From: Gemmatimonadaceae bacterium
Lineage (GTDB): Bacteria; Gemmatimonadota; Gemmatimonadetes; Gemmatimonadales; Gemmatimonadaceae
DNA: 36,358 bases
Assembly (NCBI GenBank): GCA_014379355.1
Contig: JACMLX010000036.1
Location: forward strand, 1-36,358
Reading direction: 5' to 3'
The position numbers and the translations under genes are program-made. Numbering within the stretch: the first letter of the stretch is position 1; the number at the start of each line of letters is the position of its first letter. The notes under the pieces are model-generated. The model saw only the letters and a list, made by a program, of their open reading frames with translations. It searched no databases and was not told the origin of the DNA. Of the stretch, positions 6,545 to 15,674 are shown piece after piece.

Positions 6545-8986
6545 ATGTCGCTTGACCTTCGATACGTCCTGCGTTCGCTGTCGCACGCCAAGGTGTTCAC
6601 GATCGCGGTCGTCCTCACGCTCGGCCTCGGCATCGGCGCCAACACGGCGATCTTCTCGGCAGTGCGCGGCGTGTTCTTGCGCCCGCTGCCGCACGCCGAC
6701 GGCGATCGGCTCATGTACCTGCGCCACCACACAGTGAACCAGGGACAGACCAACGTCGCGTTCTCCGTGCCGGAGATCAACGACTTCCGTGCGCAGTCAC
6801 GAACGATGCAGCAGATCGCCGAGTATTCGCCTCTGACGCTGTCGCTGCTCGAGGCGACCGATGCGTCGCAGATCGACGTCGGTCTCGTGACCGGCAACTA
6901 CCTGAGCGTGATGGGGCTCAAGCCGATTGCGGGCCGCGGTTTCACATCGGGTGATGACGGCGCGGGAGCGGCGCCGGTGATTCTGCTCAGCCATGCTTAT
7001 TGGTTGACGCATTTCGCGGGCGACCCGAAGATCGTCGGTCAGACCATGCGCATCAGCAAACGCGCGGTCGAGGTGATCGGCGTGCTCGAACCAGCACCCT
7101 TCTTCCCGGGCAGGATCGATGCGCTGATGAACATGTCGATCAGCGAACATCATGTCAGCGCGATGATGGTGCAGGGACGCTCGCACCGCATGACGGAAAT
7201 GATCGGGCGACTCGCGCCGGGCGCAACGGTGAATCAGGCGCGGCAGGAGATGGCAATCATCACGCAGCGGAGAAACGCGCAGTATCCGGAGTCATACGAG
7301 AAGGCTGCGGCATACACGGTGGAGCTGACGCCGTTCAAGGAAATACTCGGCCGCGACGCGCGCATGATGCTCTGGATGCTGATGGGTGTCGCCTCGCTCG
7401 TGCTCGTGATCGCGTGCGCCAATGTGGCGAACCTGACGCTGATGCGTGGCGTCCGCCGCGAACACGAGATGACGGTTCGAGCGGCACTCGGCGCCGGCGC
7501 GTCACGGTTGCGACGGTTGTTGATCGTGGAAAACCTCGTGCTGGCGGGTGCCGGTGCCGTGCTCGGATTGCTCGTCGCGTTCGCCGGTGTCGGGACCTTG
7601 TCGACATTCGTCGCACGGTTCTCGCCGCGCGCTGACGAAATTCACGTCGACTGGATGGTGCTTGCGTTCACCGCACTGCTTGCGATGCTGATTGCGTTCC
7701 TGTTGTCGTATGTGCCGCGGGTCGGCACCGAACATTCGCTCGGCGCCGGACTGGCCGCGGGCAGTCTCAAGACGATCGGCAGCGGTCGACGCAAGCGGTT
7801 GCAGCAGGCGCTCGTGATCACGCAGGTGGCCGTGTCGATGGTGCTGCTCTCCGGTGCGGGCTTGCTGGTGCGCTCGATGCAGCGCCTCGCGGCGGTCGAT
7901 CCGGGGCTCAACCCGAAGAACGTGCTGACGATGGAAGTGCCACCCGACTTCACGTCACCCGACATTGCGCGCGCCGGGCAACGCTACGAGGAAATGCAAC
8001 GCGCCCTGTCGTCGCTGCCAGGCGTCGAGGTCGTCGGACTCGGGTCGACGGTGCCGTTGCGCGCGAGCCAGGTGCAGCTCGAGATCAAGGCCGAGTCACG
8101 TCCGATCGAGAATGGTGCGACACCGACTGCGGAGTATCGCACTGCCGATGCGGGGTACTTTCGCGCGGCAGGAATCCCGCTGCTCGCGGGTCGCGAATTC
8201 ACCGCCGGCGATGCCGCATCGTCGGGCAAGGTCGTGATCCTCAACAAGACACTCGCCGACAGGCTTTTCGCGGATGTCGATCCGATCGGACGACGCGTGG
8301 CGTGGACCGGTGACGTGCTGCGCTTCGTCGGCATCCCGGAGAACGATTGGCGCACCGTGGTTGGCGTCATGCGCGACACGAAGGACGGCGGACTCGATGC
8401 GACGCCGATGCCCGTCGCATTCCTCCCGGTGTCGCAGGCGGAGTTTCCGCCCGGCGGGCTGGTCATTCGCAGTACGGTCGATCCCACCGGATTGACGACC
8501 GCGGCGCGCGCGATCGTGCGGTCGATCGCCCCCGAGCAACCGATCGAGAATGTCATGTCGCTCGAGGCGGTGCGCGACGAGAGCGTCGGGCCGCGACGAC
8601 TCAACGCCCTGCTGCTCGGTGGCTTCGCGATCCTCGCGCTGGTGATCGCCGCGATCGGCATCGCCGCCGTGCTCGCGTTCAACGTGAGTGCACGCACCAA
8701 CGAGATCGGCATCCGCATGGCGCTGGGTGCGGCGCCGGGCGCCGTGACGACGATGATCCTCAAGGAGGGTTTCCTCCTGGTGGGGCTTGGACTGATGCTC
8801 GGCGTGGCAAGTTCACTCGCGCTGTCACGCACGATCGAGAGCATCCTGTTTGGCGTCGCCTCGCGTGATCCCGTCACGCTCGCCGTGGTCGCGGCGACCA
8901 TGAGTACCATCGGGTTGATCGCGTGCTGGATGCCGGCGCGTCGGGCGAGCCGGATCGATCCGAGCGAGGCGTTGCGGGCGAGTTGA
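6545..8986 (+). CDS. ADOP-family FtsX/MacB-type ABC transporter permease
   Basis: An 813-aa inner-membrane protein built as two MacB/FtsX halves. A first helix (FTIAVVLTLGLGIGANTAIFS, residues 20-40) precedes a periplasmic core with the family signature VVTGNYLSVMGLKPIAGRGF-like motif near residues 115-135. An FtsX membrane domain with three helices follows (about 275-395). The second half repeats this: helix near 425 (LVITQVAVSMVLLSGAGLLV), a periplasmic core (AGYFRAAGIPLLAGREF) and FtsX helices at 690-800. It ends in RASRIDPSEALRAS, the usual tail of these permeases. No ATPase gene is adjacent, as is common for ADOP proteins. Related systems export peptides, lipoproteins or drugs; this substrate is unknown. 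Confidence 0.92.
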   Translation: MSLDLRYVLRSLSHAKVFTIAVVLTLGLGIGANTAIFSAVRGVFLRPLPHADGDRLMYLRHHTVNQGQTNVAFSVPEINDFRAQSRTMQQIAEYSPLTLSLLEATDASQIDVGLVTGNYLSVMGLKPIAGRGFTSGDDGAGAAPVILLSHAYWLTHFAGDPKIVGQTMRISKRAVEVIGVLEPAPFFPGRIDALMNMSISEHHVSAMMVQGRSHRMTEMIGRLAPGATVNQARQEMAIITQRRNAQYPESYEKAAAYTVELTPFKEILGRDARMMLWMLMGVASLVLVIACANVANLTLMRGVRREHEMTVRAALGAGASRLRRLLIVENLVLAGAGAVLGLLVAFAGVGTLSTFVARFSPRADEIHVDWMVLAFTALLAMLIAFLLSYVPRVGTEHSLGAGLAAGSLKTIGSGRRKRLQQALVITQVAVSMVLLSGAGLLVRSMQRLAAVDPGLNPKNVLTMEVPPDFTSPDIARAGQRYEEMQRALSSLPGVEVVGLGSTVPLRASQVQLEIKAESRPIENGATPTAEYRTADAGYFRAAGIPLLAGREFTAGDAASSGKVVILNKTLADRLFADVDPIGRRVAWTGDVLRFVGIPENDWRTVVGVMRDTKDGGLDATPMPVAFLPVSQAEFPPGGLVIRSTVDPTGLTTAARAIVRSIAPEQPIENVMSLEAVRDESVGPRRLNALLLGGFAILALVIAAIGIAAVLAFNVSARTNEIGIRMALGAAPGAVTTMILKEGFLLVGLGLMLGVASSLALSRTIESILFGVASRDPVTLAVVAATMSTIGLIACWMPARRASRIDPSEALRAS

Positions 8987-9074
8987 GAATGCGGGTGCGC
9001 GCTATTGACACCCCCGGGGCGTCGGCACCGCTCAGGCGGAAAGCACCGGATGATTCAGCCGCGCGATCGCCAAC

Positions 9075-10793
9075 TCAGATCGTCCGCCGGTTCAACTCCG
9101 CCACCGCATGCGCCGCGGCGCGCGCGGTGAGCGCCATATACGTGATGCTTGGATTCTGGCACGCGCTGCTCGTCATGCAGGCACCGTCGGTGACATAGAG
9201 ATTGTGCACCGCGTGTGCGCGGTTGTGCGCGTCAAGCACACTCGTTTTCGGATCGCGACCCATGCGCGCCGTTCCCATTTCATGGATGCAGAGGCCCGCC
9301 TCGGCGCCGTACTCCCCCGCCTTGTGGTTGTCATGCGTCGTGATGCCGCGACAACCCGCCGCCTTCAGCATCGCCGCCACCTGCGCGACGGCATCCTTCC
9401 GCATCGCGAGCTCGTTCGGACCCCACGTGCACTTCACGCGCAGCAAGGGGACGCCCCATTGGTCCTTCTGCGTCGTGTCGAGCAGGGCGTAGTTGTCCTC
9501 GCGTGGAAGTGTCTCGCCCCACGCTCCCATGTACGCGTACCACGGACCCGGGTCGTGCAGACGGCGCTTCAAGTCGACGCCGATCCCTCGCTCTCCGGCG
9601 CCGCGATTCCAGCCCGCGCGTCCCACCGAGCCCTGGTGTCCGTACCCACGCAGGAACCCGAGACGGTCCGAGTCGGGAGCTGAGAGATTGCGATAGCGAG
9701 GGACATAGTAGCCGGTTGGCCTGTTTCCTTCGTAGTACCGATCGAGCAGTCCGGGAATCTCCCCGGATGCACCGAGCTGATAGTGGTGGTCCATCAGGTA
9801 GTGACCCAGCGCACCGCTGTCGTTGGCGATACCGGCAGGGAAGCGTGCACTGATGGAATTGAGCATCACGCGCGTGGTGCCAAGTGTGCTCGCGCAGAGG
9901 AAGACGACGCGAGCGCGCACGACGTGCAGTTCGCCGGTGTCGAGATCCACATACCGCACGCCGGCCGCTCGGCCGCCTGCTTCGTCGTACAATACGCTGT
10001 GCGCCATGGCGCGACTGCGCAGCGTCAACCTTCCGGTGCGTCGAGCCGCCGGCAGCGTCGACGCCAGACTCGAGAAATACGATCCCGTCGAGCACCCGCG
10101 TTCACATGGGCCGCAGTAGTGACACGCGGCACGATCGCCGATGGCGCGCGTCAGCACTGCCACACGCCCGATGGTCAGGTGGCGACCAGGAAAGCTGCGC
10201 GCGATGGCGTCGCGCAGATACACCTCGCCAGCATTCAGCGCCATCGGCGGCTGGAACTCGCCGTCCGGCAGATGGGGAAGGTCGAGTGCTTCGCCGCTCA
10301 CACCTGCGAACTTCTCGACGTAACTGTACCACGGCGCGAGATCGGCGTAGCGAATCGGCCAGTCGACGCCATGACCGTCGCGCAGGTTCGCCTCGAAATC
10401 GAGATCACTCCACCGATAACAGTGGCGTCCCCAGAGCAGCGATCGCCCACCGACCGTGCGTCCCTGAATCCAGGTGAACGGTGCGTCCTCGACGTACGGA
10501 TGTTCGAGGTCGTCCTGATACAGTGGCAGCGCCGCCTCGTCCATCCACGGGATGCGCGACTGCACACGTTGCGTCGGTGCGTGCGCGGGCGAGACGCCGC
10601 GATTGCGATGCGTGAATTCCCACGACTGCTTGTGTTCGTTCGCGTACCCGCCGTGACCATGCACGATGTCGCGGCCGCGCTCGAGCACGAGAGTGCGGAG
10701 ACCTTTCTCGGTGAGTTCCTTTGCCGCCCACCCGCCGCTGATTCCGGACCCGACCACCACGGCGTCGAACGTCTCTGGCTGCTGAAGAAACAT
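9075..10793 (-). CDS. GMC-family FAD-dependent oxidoreductase (gluconate 2-dehydrogenase-like large subunit)
   Basis: A 572-aa flavoprotein that would oxidise a sugar or alcohol. The N-terminal Rossmann motif GSGISGG (residues 15-21) binds FAD, with the ribose-binding LVLERGRD after it. WIQGRTVGGRSLLWGRHCYRW is the substrate/FAD-covering segment, written here as one family signature. The C-terminal GMC_oxred_C region contains HEMGTARMG and CQNPSITYMALTARAA with the catalytic His/Asn neighbourhood. The cysteine-containing CHYCGPCERGC (middle of the protein) is typical of the gluconate-dehydrogenase-like branch. It is cotranscribed with the Tat-lipoprotein subunit 3 gene, only 3 nt upstream, so the complex is expected at the periplasmic face. 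No cytochrome subunit gene is next to it. The substrate is not known. Confidence 0.9.
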   Translation of the reverse strand: MFLQQPETFDAVVVGSGISGGWAAKELTEKGLRTLVLERGRDIVHGHGGYANEHKQSWEFTHRNRGVSPAHAPTQRVQSRIPWMDEAALPLYQDDLEHPYVEDAPFTWIQGRTVGGRSLLWGRHCYRWSDLDFEANLRDGHGVDWPIRYADLAPWYSYVEKFAGVSGEALDLPHLPDGEFQPPMALNAGEVYLRDAIARSFPGRHLTIGRVAVLTRAIGDRAACHYCGPCERGCSTGSYFSSLASTLPAARRTGRLTLRSRAMAHSVLYDEAGGRAAGVRYVDLDTGELHVVRARVVFLCASTLGTTRVMLNSISARFPAGIANDSGALGHYLMDHHYQLGASGEIPGLLDRYYEGNRPTGYYVPRYRNLSAPDSDRLGFLRGYGHQGSVGRAGWNRGAGERGIGVDLKRRLHDPGPWYAYMGAWGETLPREDNYALLDTTQKDQWGVPLLRVKCTWGPNELAMRKDAVAQVAAMLKAAGCRGITTHDNHKAGEYGAEAGLCIHEMGTARMGRDPKTSVLDAHNRAHAVHNLYVTDGACMTSSACQNPSITYMALTARAAAHAVAELNRRTI

Positions 10794-10796
10794 CGG

Positions 10797-11483
10797 TCAG
10801 GCCCAGCCGGTGCGCAGTTCGCCATACGGCACATCGGCACGCCAGCGACCCATCGGATTGACGCGCAGTTCGCGCGTGGCGCCCGCTTCCGAGGTGTAAT
10901 AGCCAGCGAGCGTGAGTTCCTTCAGCACGGCATAGAAGGCTCGTGTGTCGATGTCGACTTTCGCATCACGCGCGACCGGTCCAGCGTCAGCTGATGATCG
11001 TGGTGTCTGGGTGACATGCACCGTGCGCGGACCGAACACCTGCGCGTCCAGGTCATCGACGAGCGCGAACTGCTGTGCTGCGGTGCATTCCACGAACGGC
11101 CGTTCATGTTGCGTCTGCGCCTTTGCATCGATGCGCACGAGACCGGCGAGAAACGCTTCTCGCGACTCGGCTGTGTGGTAGTCGGCCAGCATACGGTCCA
11201 CGAAGAAACTGACGCCGACATCGCGCGCGCCTGGCGTGTCGGTGGTCGGCAGGATCACCTCAGCCAGTGCGGCGACGAGTAGTTCCTGTGCAGGCGTGAA
11301 CGCACGCAACGTCTGCGCGGCAGACGCGACGTTGCTCGGCCGCTGGTCGCCACATCCGGCCAGCACGCCGGCGATGGTTGGCGCAGTGAGTGCGCTGCCG
11401 AGCAACGCGGCGGTGCGGACGAGTGCCTCGCGGCGCGTGAGCAGTGCTGAACTGGTCGGTGGATTCGGCGGACGTGTGCGCAT
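10797..11483 (-). CDS. Gluconate 2-dehydrogenase subunit 3-family Tat lipoprotein
   Basis: A 228-aa small subunit of a membrane-anchored GMC dehydrogenase. From ATG 11483 the protein begins with a twin-arginine motif (LTRREALV, RR at 17-18), a hydrophobic stretch and a lipobox GVLAGC with Cys44, so it is exported folded and lipid-anchored. The mature part carries the family's ALAEVILPTTDTPGARDVGV motif near residues 70-90, then FFVDRMLADYHT. Its C-terminus contains GYYTSEAG and ends near the YGELRTGW motif. It lies 3 nt upstream of the GMC oxidoreductase, which it would chaperone through Tat and anchor. The frame stays open upstream to 11735, but that extension is Arg-rich and lacks family character. 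Confidence 0.88.
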   Translation of the reverse strand: MRTRPPNPPTSSALLTRREALVRTAALLGSALTAPTIAGVLAGCGDQRPSNVASAAQTLRAFTPAQELLVAALAEVILPTTDTPGARDVGVSFFVDRMLADYHTAESREAFLAGLVRIDAKAQTQHERPFVECTAAQQFALVDDLDAQVFGPRTVHVTQTPRSSADAGPVARDAKVDIDTRAFYAVLKELTLAGYYTSEAGATRELRVNPMGRWRADVPYGELRTGWA

Positions 11484-11704
11484 GCGCGTATATGTCGCTC
11501 GGGGAACGACCTCTGCAAGGGGACGGCAACTGGCGCTTGGCTCGCGTTGTCGCGCACGATCGGGAGCGTGCTGGCGCGCGATCCGTTCACGCGGTTGGCT
11601 GCGGCGGCAACAGGCGGCGCGCCTGCACGCCATTTTCGTGGGCGGGGCCAGATCATTCACGGACCGCAGGTCGCGCTGAGCACGTCGTCTGGGCTGAGAG
11701 AAAT

Positions 11705-12280
11705 TCATCGAATCCAGCCCACCTGTCGGCGCCACGCCAGCTCCTCCGCGCGATTGCGATCAACCGATTCCTGGCTCAGGTGCTCGCTCGACATGGCTCT
11801 CATCTCATCGAGCGTAGGCAAGCCGAGCGCTTGCCGCCTGTGATTCACGGTGCTCCAGTCGTCGACAGGATAGGGCTCGAGACCGTGAATGCCGCCGCGC
11901 CATTGCGTCCCATGGAGCTGGGGCAGGCCCTCGTAGACGCGGATGCGATCATCGATGTACGCAAACTGCTCCGGTAAGATGTCGCCCCGAGTGGTCGCGG
12001 CCAGGATCAGGCTGCGGCAATGGCGCATGAAGTCAGGGTGGTTGATCGAGTGCTGGGCAATCCGATGCGCGGCTTTCGTCCCATCGGGGCCGACGAGCGC
12101 CGTGGTCGGCCATCCGACCTCGTCGAGTAACGTCTTCAGGCGAGCGGCGTTCGCGTCGTGCACGGCGGCCATCCGTGGATGGTATCCGTGGAACAGGGAT
12201 CCGTCGGCGGCCAACGCTGCACGAACTGACTGATCGTGTTCGTCCATCGCGATGAGTTCCGCTCGCAGCGACTCGTTCAA
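11705..12280 (-). CDS. DUF6624 family protein
   Basis: A 191-aa cytoplasmic protein of unknown function. It starts LNESLRAELIAMDEHDQ and carries features I associate with DUF6624: LLDEVGWPTTALVGPDG, AQHSINHPDFMRHC and AYIDDRIRVYEGLPQLHGTQW. The start is a TTG at 12280, chosen because GGAGG lies about 8 nt upstream and the family match begins there; an in-frame extension to 12358 has no such support. It has no signal peptide or membrane segment. It is monocistronic or loosely grouped with its minus-strand neighbours. No biochemical role is known for the family. Confidence 0.8.
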   Translation of the reverse strand: MNESLRAELIAMDEHDQSVRAALAADGSLFHGYHPRMAAVHDANAARLKTLLDEVGWPTTALVGPDGTKAAHRIAQHSINHPDFMRHCRSLILAATTRGDILPEQFAYIDDRIRVYEGLPQLHGTQWRGGIHGLEPYPVDDWSTVNHRRQALGLPTLDEMRAMSSEHLSQESVDRNRAEELAWRRQVGWIR

Positions 12281-12394
12281 TGCAGTGCCTCCGTCTGAGT
12301 GACGGCAGGCGCCGAGCGGGTCCGGCGCGCCGCGCGAGCCCGACCACCTTGGTAACACCGCAGCGGAGAACCCGACCGCGAACCCGACGTCATG

Positions 12395-12823
12395 TCACGT
12401 GCTGGTCCGCTCGATCCCGTCTCGCATCGCCGCTTCGAGGATATCGACGTTGATGTTGCGGAGTGCGCTGAACTTGATGCAGTACCCCGTCACGCTCGCC
12501 TTGCCGATGTCAGCCCCGTACGTCGCCGGCAGGTACGTCTTGTCGTCGAGACCCATGATGTAGACGGAGATGCCGGTGGTGTTTGCACTCACCCCGATCT
12601 GGTAGAACTCCCGCGTGCGCCCATCGGTGTACGTCATGGTCTGGAGTCCGTATCCGATGTTCGGATTCGAGACCGTTCGACCGCGCTCGTCCTTGCCATC
12701 GAGAAACCACAACCGGCAGCCCGGTATCAACGTGAGCACGATGTCGTGCAGTGTCTGGATGTCACGGCGTTTTGGCTCCGGCTGGGCCGCGACATAGTCG
12801 CTGATCTGCGTGTGTACGCTCAT
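12395..12823 (-). CDS. DUF1801 (YdhG-like) domain protein
   Basis: A small 142-aa cytoplasmic protein. The start helix DYVAAQPEPKRRDIQTLHDIV, followed by LIPGCRLWF and a beta-rich part with IGYG and YQIGVSANTTGISVYIMG, fits the DUF1801/YdhG fold, related to YjbR/CyaY-like proteins. It ends with KFSALRNINVDILEAAMRDG, the family's closing helix. ATG 12823 was chosen because the family match starts there and the upstream in-frame stretch is low-complexity. Function is not established; some members are annotated as iron-chaperone-like from structural resemblance only. Confidence 0.8.
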   Translation of the reverse strand: MSVHTQISDYVAAQPEPKRRDIQTLHDIVLTLIPGCRLWFLDGKDERGRTVSNPNIGYGLQTMTYTDGRTREFYQIGVSANTTGISVYIMGLDDKTYLPATYGADIGKASVTGYCIKFSALRNINVDILEAAMRDGIERTST

Positions 12824-12974
12824 GTCGCGCTCCGTTCGTGGTCGTGCGCCGATGTCGGACTCACCTGACGGGACAGGGTGCTCCTGAAATGCGACCAACC
12901 GAGCCCCCTTGCAGCGTCTCCACCGCGTGGCGCAACCGGTGAACGTACTGCGATCGCGGCCATTCATGCCGCGT

Positions 12975-14015
12975 TCACGGTTTTGGTGGTGGTCCGCCGA
13001 TCGAGAAGAATGATGACGCGATGGTCAATGCGTGCTCGGCCCTGAGCGCCGTGCGCTCGGTCTTCCCCTTGCTCACCGTGCCGAATGCGGAGAAGACGCT
13101 GTGTTCTTCGCGATCGTGATCGACGATCCCGGGTTTGGAGCAGTGCACCATCTCGTGAATCAGCGTGGCGTTCGACACGTCCACCTGCTCGGTGTTCAGC
13201 AACGCGAACGGGAGAAACCGCTGGCTGCCGACGCTCCTGTTCCGGATGGTGTGTCCGAAATCGAAATTGCCGAGGTGACATACGATGACGCGAAGGACGC
13301 CGGGCTGTCCCGGCACGAGGTCTTCGCAGCGTTTGCGCAGCTCGTTCACGTTGTCGCCGGCGGCGAGCGGATTGACGAGGACACGCTCCACGAACTGGAC
13401 GACACCGGTGACACCAATGCTGCGCTCCACGACGAGTTGCACGCCGTGTTCCGTCAGGCAGTCGCGCGCCCGCGTGATTTCCCGGCCGAGCGGAAATCCG
13501 TCCTGTGCTGCATTTGATGCGAACAACACGACGATCCTGACGACGCCACCGAGCTGTCTGGTTGCCACCGTGGGGGCGGTCGGCCCGACACCCAGCGCGT
13601 CACGAACGCCTGAGGCGCGAGGTACGATCGACGAGGCACCCGCGGCGGTTGCCGCGCCGATGGCGCCGGGGACGCAGTCGCTGCCACTCGTCGGCACGCG
13701 CTCTCGCAGCTGCATGTCGGTATCCAGTGACGCGATGGTCATCTTGCCGACGATATTGTCGGCGACCTGCTGATAGCTGCGGTTGATGATCACGCGCTTC
13801 GTCTTGTAGGCCAGCACTGCGGCCGCGGTGGACGTGCCGTAGCGCTGTGCGAGCAGTTCACTGCGATCGATGTTCAACCGGTCGATTGCGAAGAGCGCGA
13901 ACTGGATCTTCGCGACGTGTTCACCGACGGCGCCGACGACGACGTGGGCGGAGTTCTGGACGGCGCAGGCCTGCAGCTTGTCGTTGTTCCTGAAGAGGCT
14001 TGAAGCGAGCGGCAT
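12975..14015 (-). CDS. Protein with peptidoglycan-binding-like region and HExxH motif
   Basis: A 346-aa protein with an uncommon architecture. Residues 38-100 resemble a PG-binding-1 repeat: FALFAIDRLNID, then TAAAVLAYKTKR, ending NIVGKMTIASLD like the family's GvvGpkTlaaL. A linker rich in Ala/Gly/Thr (105-155) follows. Residues 155-300 form a predicted alpha/beta region ending in LIHEMVHCS, with HEMVH at 287-291 and further His/Glu residues (DHDREEH, 299-305) as possible third ligands. That would make it a zincin-type metallopeptidase or a relative. No signal peptide is visible, which is odd for a cell-wall-acting enzyme and would suit delivery by another route. I do not recognise the full-length family; activity is inferred from the motif only. 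Confidence 0.6.
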   Translation of the reverse strand: MPLASSLFRNNDKLQACAVQNSAHVVVGAVGEHVAKIQFALFAIDRLNIDRSELLAQRYGTSTAAAVLAYKTKRVIINRSYQQVADNIVGKMTIASLDTDMQLRERVPTSGSDCVPGAIGAATAAGASSIVPRASGVRDALGVGPTAPTVATRQLGGVVRIVVLFASNAAQDGFPLGREITRARDCLTEHGVQLVVERSIGVTGVVQFVERVLVNPLAAGDNVNELRKRCEDLVPGQPGVLRVIVCHLGNFDFGHTIRNRSVGSQRFLPFALLNTEQVDVSNATLIHEMVHCSKPGIVDHDREEHSVFSAFGTVSKGKTERTALRAEHALTIASSFFSIGGPPPKP

Positions 14016-14213
14016 GGCTGTTCACGGAGCGGGAGAGCCGTAGGGGCTGGCGGAACAATGGAGTGGTGCGACGGCGGGTGCCAGCGGTGTGCGGGGAAGG
14101 AGCATGTCGAGACTCGACCTCGTCGCAAATCGCATCGGTGACAGGTACTGCGCACAGAGTGATGGTATCGAGCCATGCTCGCGCGATTTCGTCGTTACGG
14201 ATCGGACGTGCAG

Positions 14214-14669
14214 TCATGTCTCGCGCTCCCCGAACGTGAACAGCGTCACCGACGCGGGCATGCCGCCGAGACGTCGATAAAAATCGAGGGCGTGGCCATC
14301 CTCGTTGTCAGCGAGGACGAAAGCCACGGCGATCCCGGCCACCGCGGCCTCCGCGCGAAGCGCCTCGACGAGCGCGCGCCCGACGCCCTGCCGCTGCCGC
14401 GCCGGTACCACCGCGACGTCGTAGATGAAGAGCTCCGACTCTTCCGCACGGGTGAGCGGCAGCGTGAAGGCGGTCAGGCCGCCGACGAGCGCGCCCTCCA
14501 CGGTTGCTGCCATGGCCCAGAAATCGGGCCGCTGCAGGAGCGTCGTGAGATAGCGGTCGTCGAGCGTCCCGACTTCGGTTTCGAAGACGTCCGCGATCGT
14601 GAGGAAGAGTGTTCGGGCGTCGGCCACACGTGCCGCCGTGAGTCGTGCGACGTCGATGGCTGACATCAC
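14214..14669 (-). CDS. GNAT acetyltransferase resembling aminoglycoside 3-N-acetyltransferase I
   Basis: A 151-aa single-domain GNAT enzyme using acetyl-CoA. The CoA-binding motif A is RQRQGVGRALV, preceded by ELFIYDVAVVPA. The C-terminal half reads FVLADNEDGHALDFYRRLGG. The order FETEVG, YL--LLQRPDFWAMAA, ALVGGLTAFTLP, IYDVAV, RRQG-like and QAD--D-AL-FY-KLG parallels AAC(3)-I gentamicin acetyltransferases, including the acidic residues in the ADNEDGHA position. True AAC(3)-I enzymes are about 155-175 aa. It could also be a general GNAT acting on another amine. It sits among unrelated minus-strand genes without integron or transposon signs. Family GNAT is certain; aminoglycoside activity is a hypothesis. 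Confidence 0.8.
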   Translation of the reverse strand: MMSAIDVARLTAARVADARTLFLTIADVFETEVGTLDDRYLTTLLQRPDFWAMAATVEGALVGGLTAFTLPLTRAEESELFIYDVAVVPARQRQGVGRALVEALRAEAAVAGIAVAFVLADNEDGHALDFYRRLGGMPASVTLFTFGERET

Positions 14670-14819
14670 GCCTGACCGCGGATTCGGGGATGAGTGTGCG
14701 CGCTGAGTGATGTGCGCATGTCGGGACTTGAGTCTCTTGAGACGTTTCGAAACTTCATCCGTAGTCCGTTTTTCGGCGGCAACCCGTGCGAGCTGGAGCT
14801 ACTCCCCGCGCGCGCGGAC

Positions 14820-15326
14820 CTAGTATCGGAAGCCCACCGCGAGCGACAGCCCACTGCGCCGACTCGCGTACAGGCTTGCGGGTGCGCTCCACTCCGGCGC
14901 AGCGAGCGCCGCACCAATTCCGGCCCCAAGCCCGCCGCCAAGCAACGCCACCGGCACGGCCAGGACCAGTCCGATCGGTACTGCGCCATTCTCGTTCGTG
15001 TTTGCCGCCGTGAGGGCCGCGACCACACCGAGTGCAATACCGCCGCCGATCAAGAACCCGCGTTTTGCGCCGTGCCGACGATCCACGCGCAGCACACTGT
15101 ACGTGCGCGCCAGAGTCAGGGGCACGGCAATGATCGAATCGCGCGTGGATTGACGGAGCCGGATGGAATCTCGCGACCCTTCGAGCAATGTCCCGCGAAA
15201 CTCGCGATGCGTTGATGTCTCGATGCGAACTTCACTGCCCTCCCGGACGGGAAGCGTCGATTGCGCACCGAGTGGCGCGACAATGGGCGTAAGCGCTAGA
15301 ACAGTCGCGAGGACCTGGCGGTACAT
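14820..15326 (-). CDS. Secreted or envelope protein with glycine-rich hydrophobic segment, unknown function
   Basis: A 168-aa protein I cannot assign to a named family. ATG 15326 follows a good ribosome-binding site (GAGGTG, 4 nt spacing) and begins a signal peptide ending near PLGAQS. Residues 25-80 look like a small beta domain (VREGSEVRIETSTHREFRG, then GSRDSIRLR…, VPLTLARTYSVLRVD), comparable to SH3-like or LSm-like folds. A glycine-rich hydrophobic part follows with two possible helices (GFLIGGGIALGVVAALTAA and LVLAVPVALLGGGLGAGIG). It ends with SGLSLAVGFRY, whose terminal aromatic residue resembles an outer-membrane strand. Similar proteins are frequent in Gemmatimonadota-like genomes. 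Location is inferred from the signal peptide. Confidence 0.65.
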   Translation of the reverse strand: MYRQVLATVLALTPIVAPLGAQSTLPVREGSEVRIETSTHREFRGTLLEGSRDSIRLRQSTRDSIIAVPLTLARTYSVLRVDRRHGAKRGFLIGGGIALGVVAALTAANTNENGAVPIGLVLAVPVALLGGGLGAGIGAALAAPEWSAPASLYASRRSGLSLAVGFRY

Positions 15327-15674
15327 GCACACCTCGAATGCTGAACCATCACACTGAACACGGCTGACGAGACAGGGTTGCTGCTGCGCTGCGACGGGCA
15401 TTCGACCTCTCTATGACACCCCCCGTTCAGGTCGCACCCTACGTCTGAGTTTCTCAGGCTACGCTCCGCAGAGAAGTGTACGCGCCCGGCAATCGCAAAC
15501 GGACCCGCTGCGCCCGACGGCCCCACGATGCCGCGGACCTGCCAGCCCGTCTGCCGCATCGCCAGTGCGAGGCGCGCGAGCGCGGCGCGACGGCGGTCAT
15601 GTCGGCGGTCCTGCAAGGCCGTTAGCGTTCGTGCTCGAGAACTTCACGTTCACTCCGGTATCCTCACCCGCGTC

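Noticed and set aside
6545-8986. A partner ABC ATPase for the permease
   Set aside because: No Walker A/B-bearing frame is adjacent on either side; lack of an adjacent ATPase is common for this permease family and is not itself unusual.
9783-10994. A 403-codon plus-strand frame opposite the GMC oxidoreductase
   Set aside because: Low-complexity Arg/His-rich translation; the opposite strand encodes a complete flavoprotein.
13921-14217. A 98-codon minus-strand frame whose ATG overlaps the stop of the acetyltransferase (ATGA)
   Set aside because: The overlap hints at coupling, but the translation soon becomes Arg/Ser-rich, ends in a poly-Arg tract and overlaps the next gene. The first 35 residues match nothing I know.
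15440-15460. Short palindrome ctgag-ttt-ctcag before the amino-acid dehydrogenase gene
   Set aside because: Five-bp arms are too short to stand out in this sequence.
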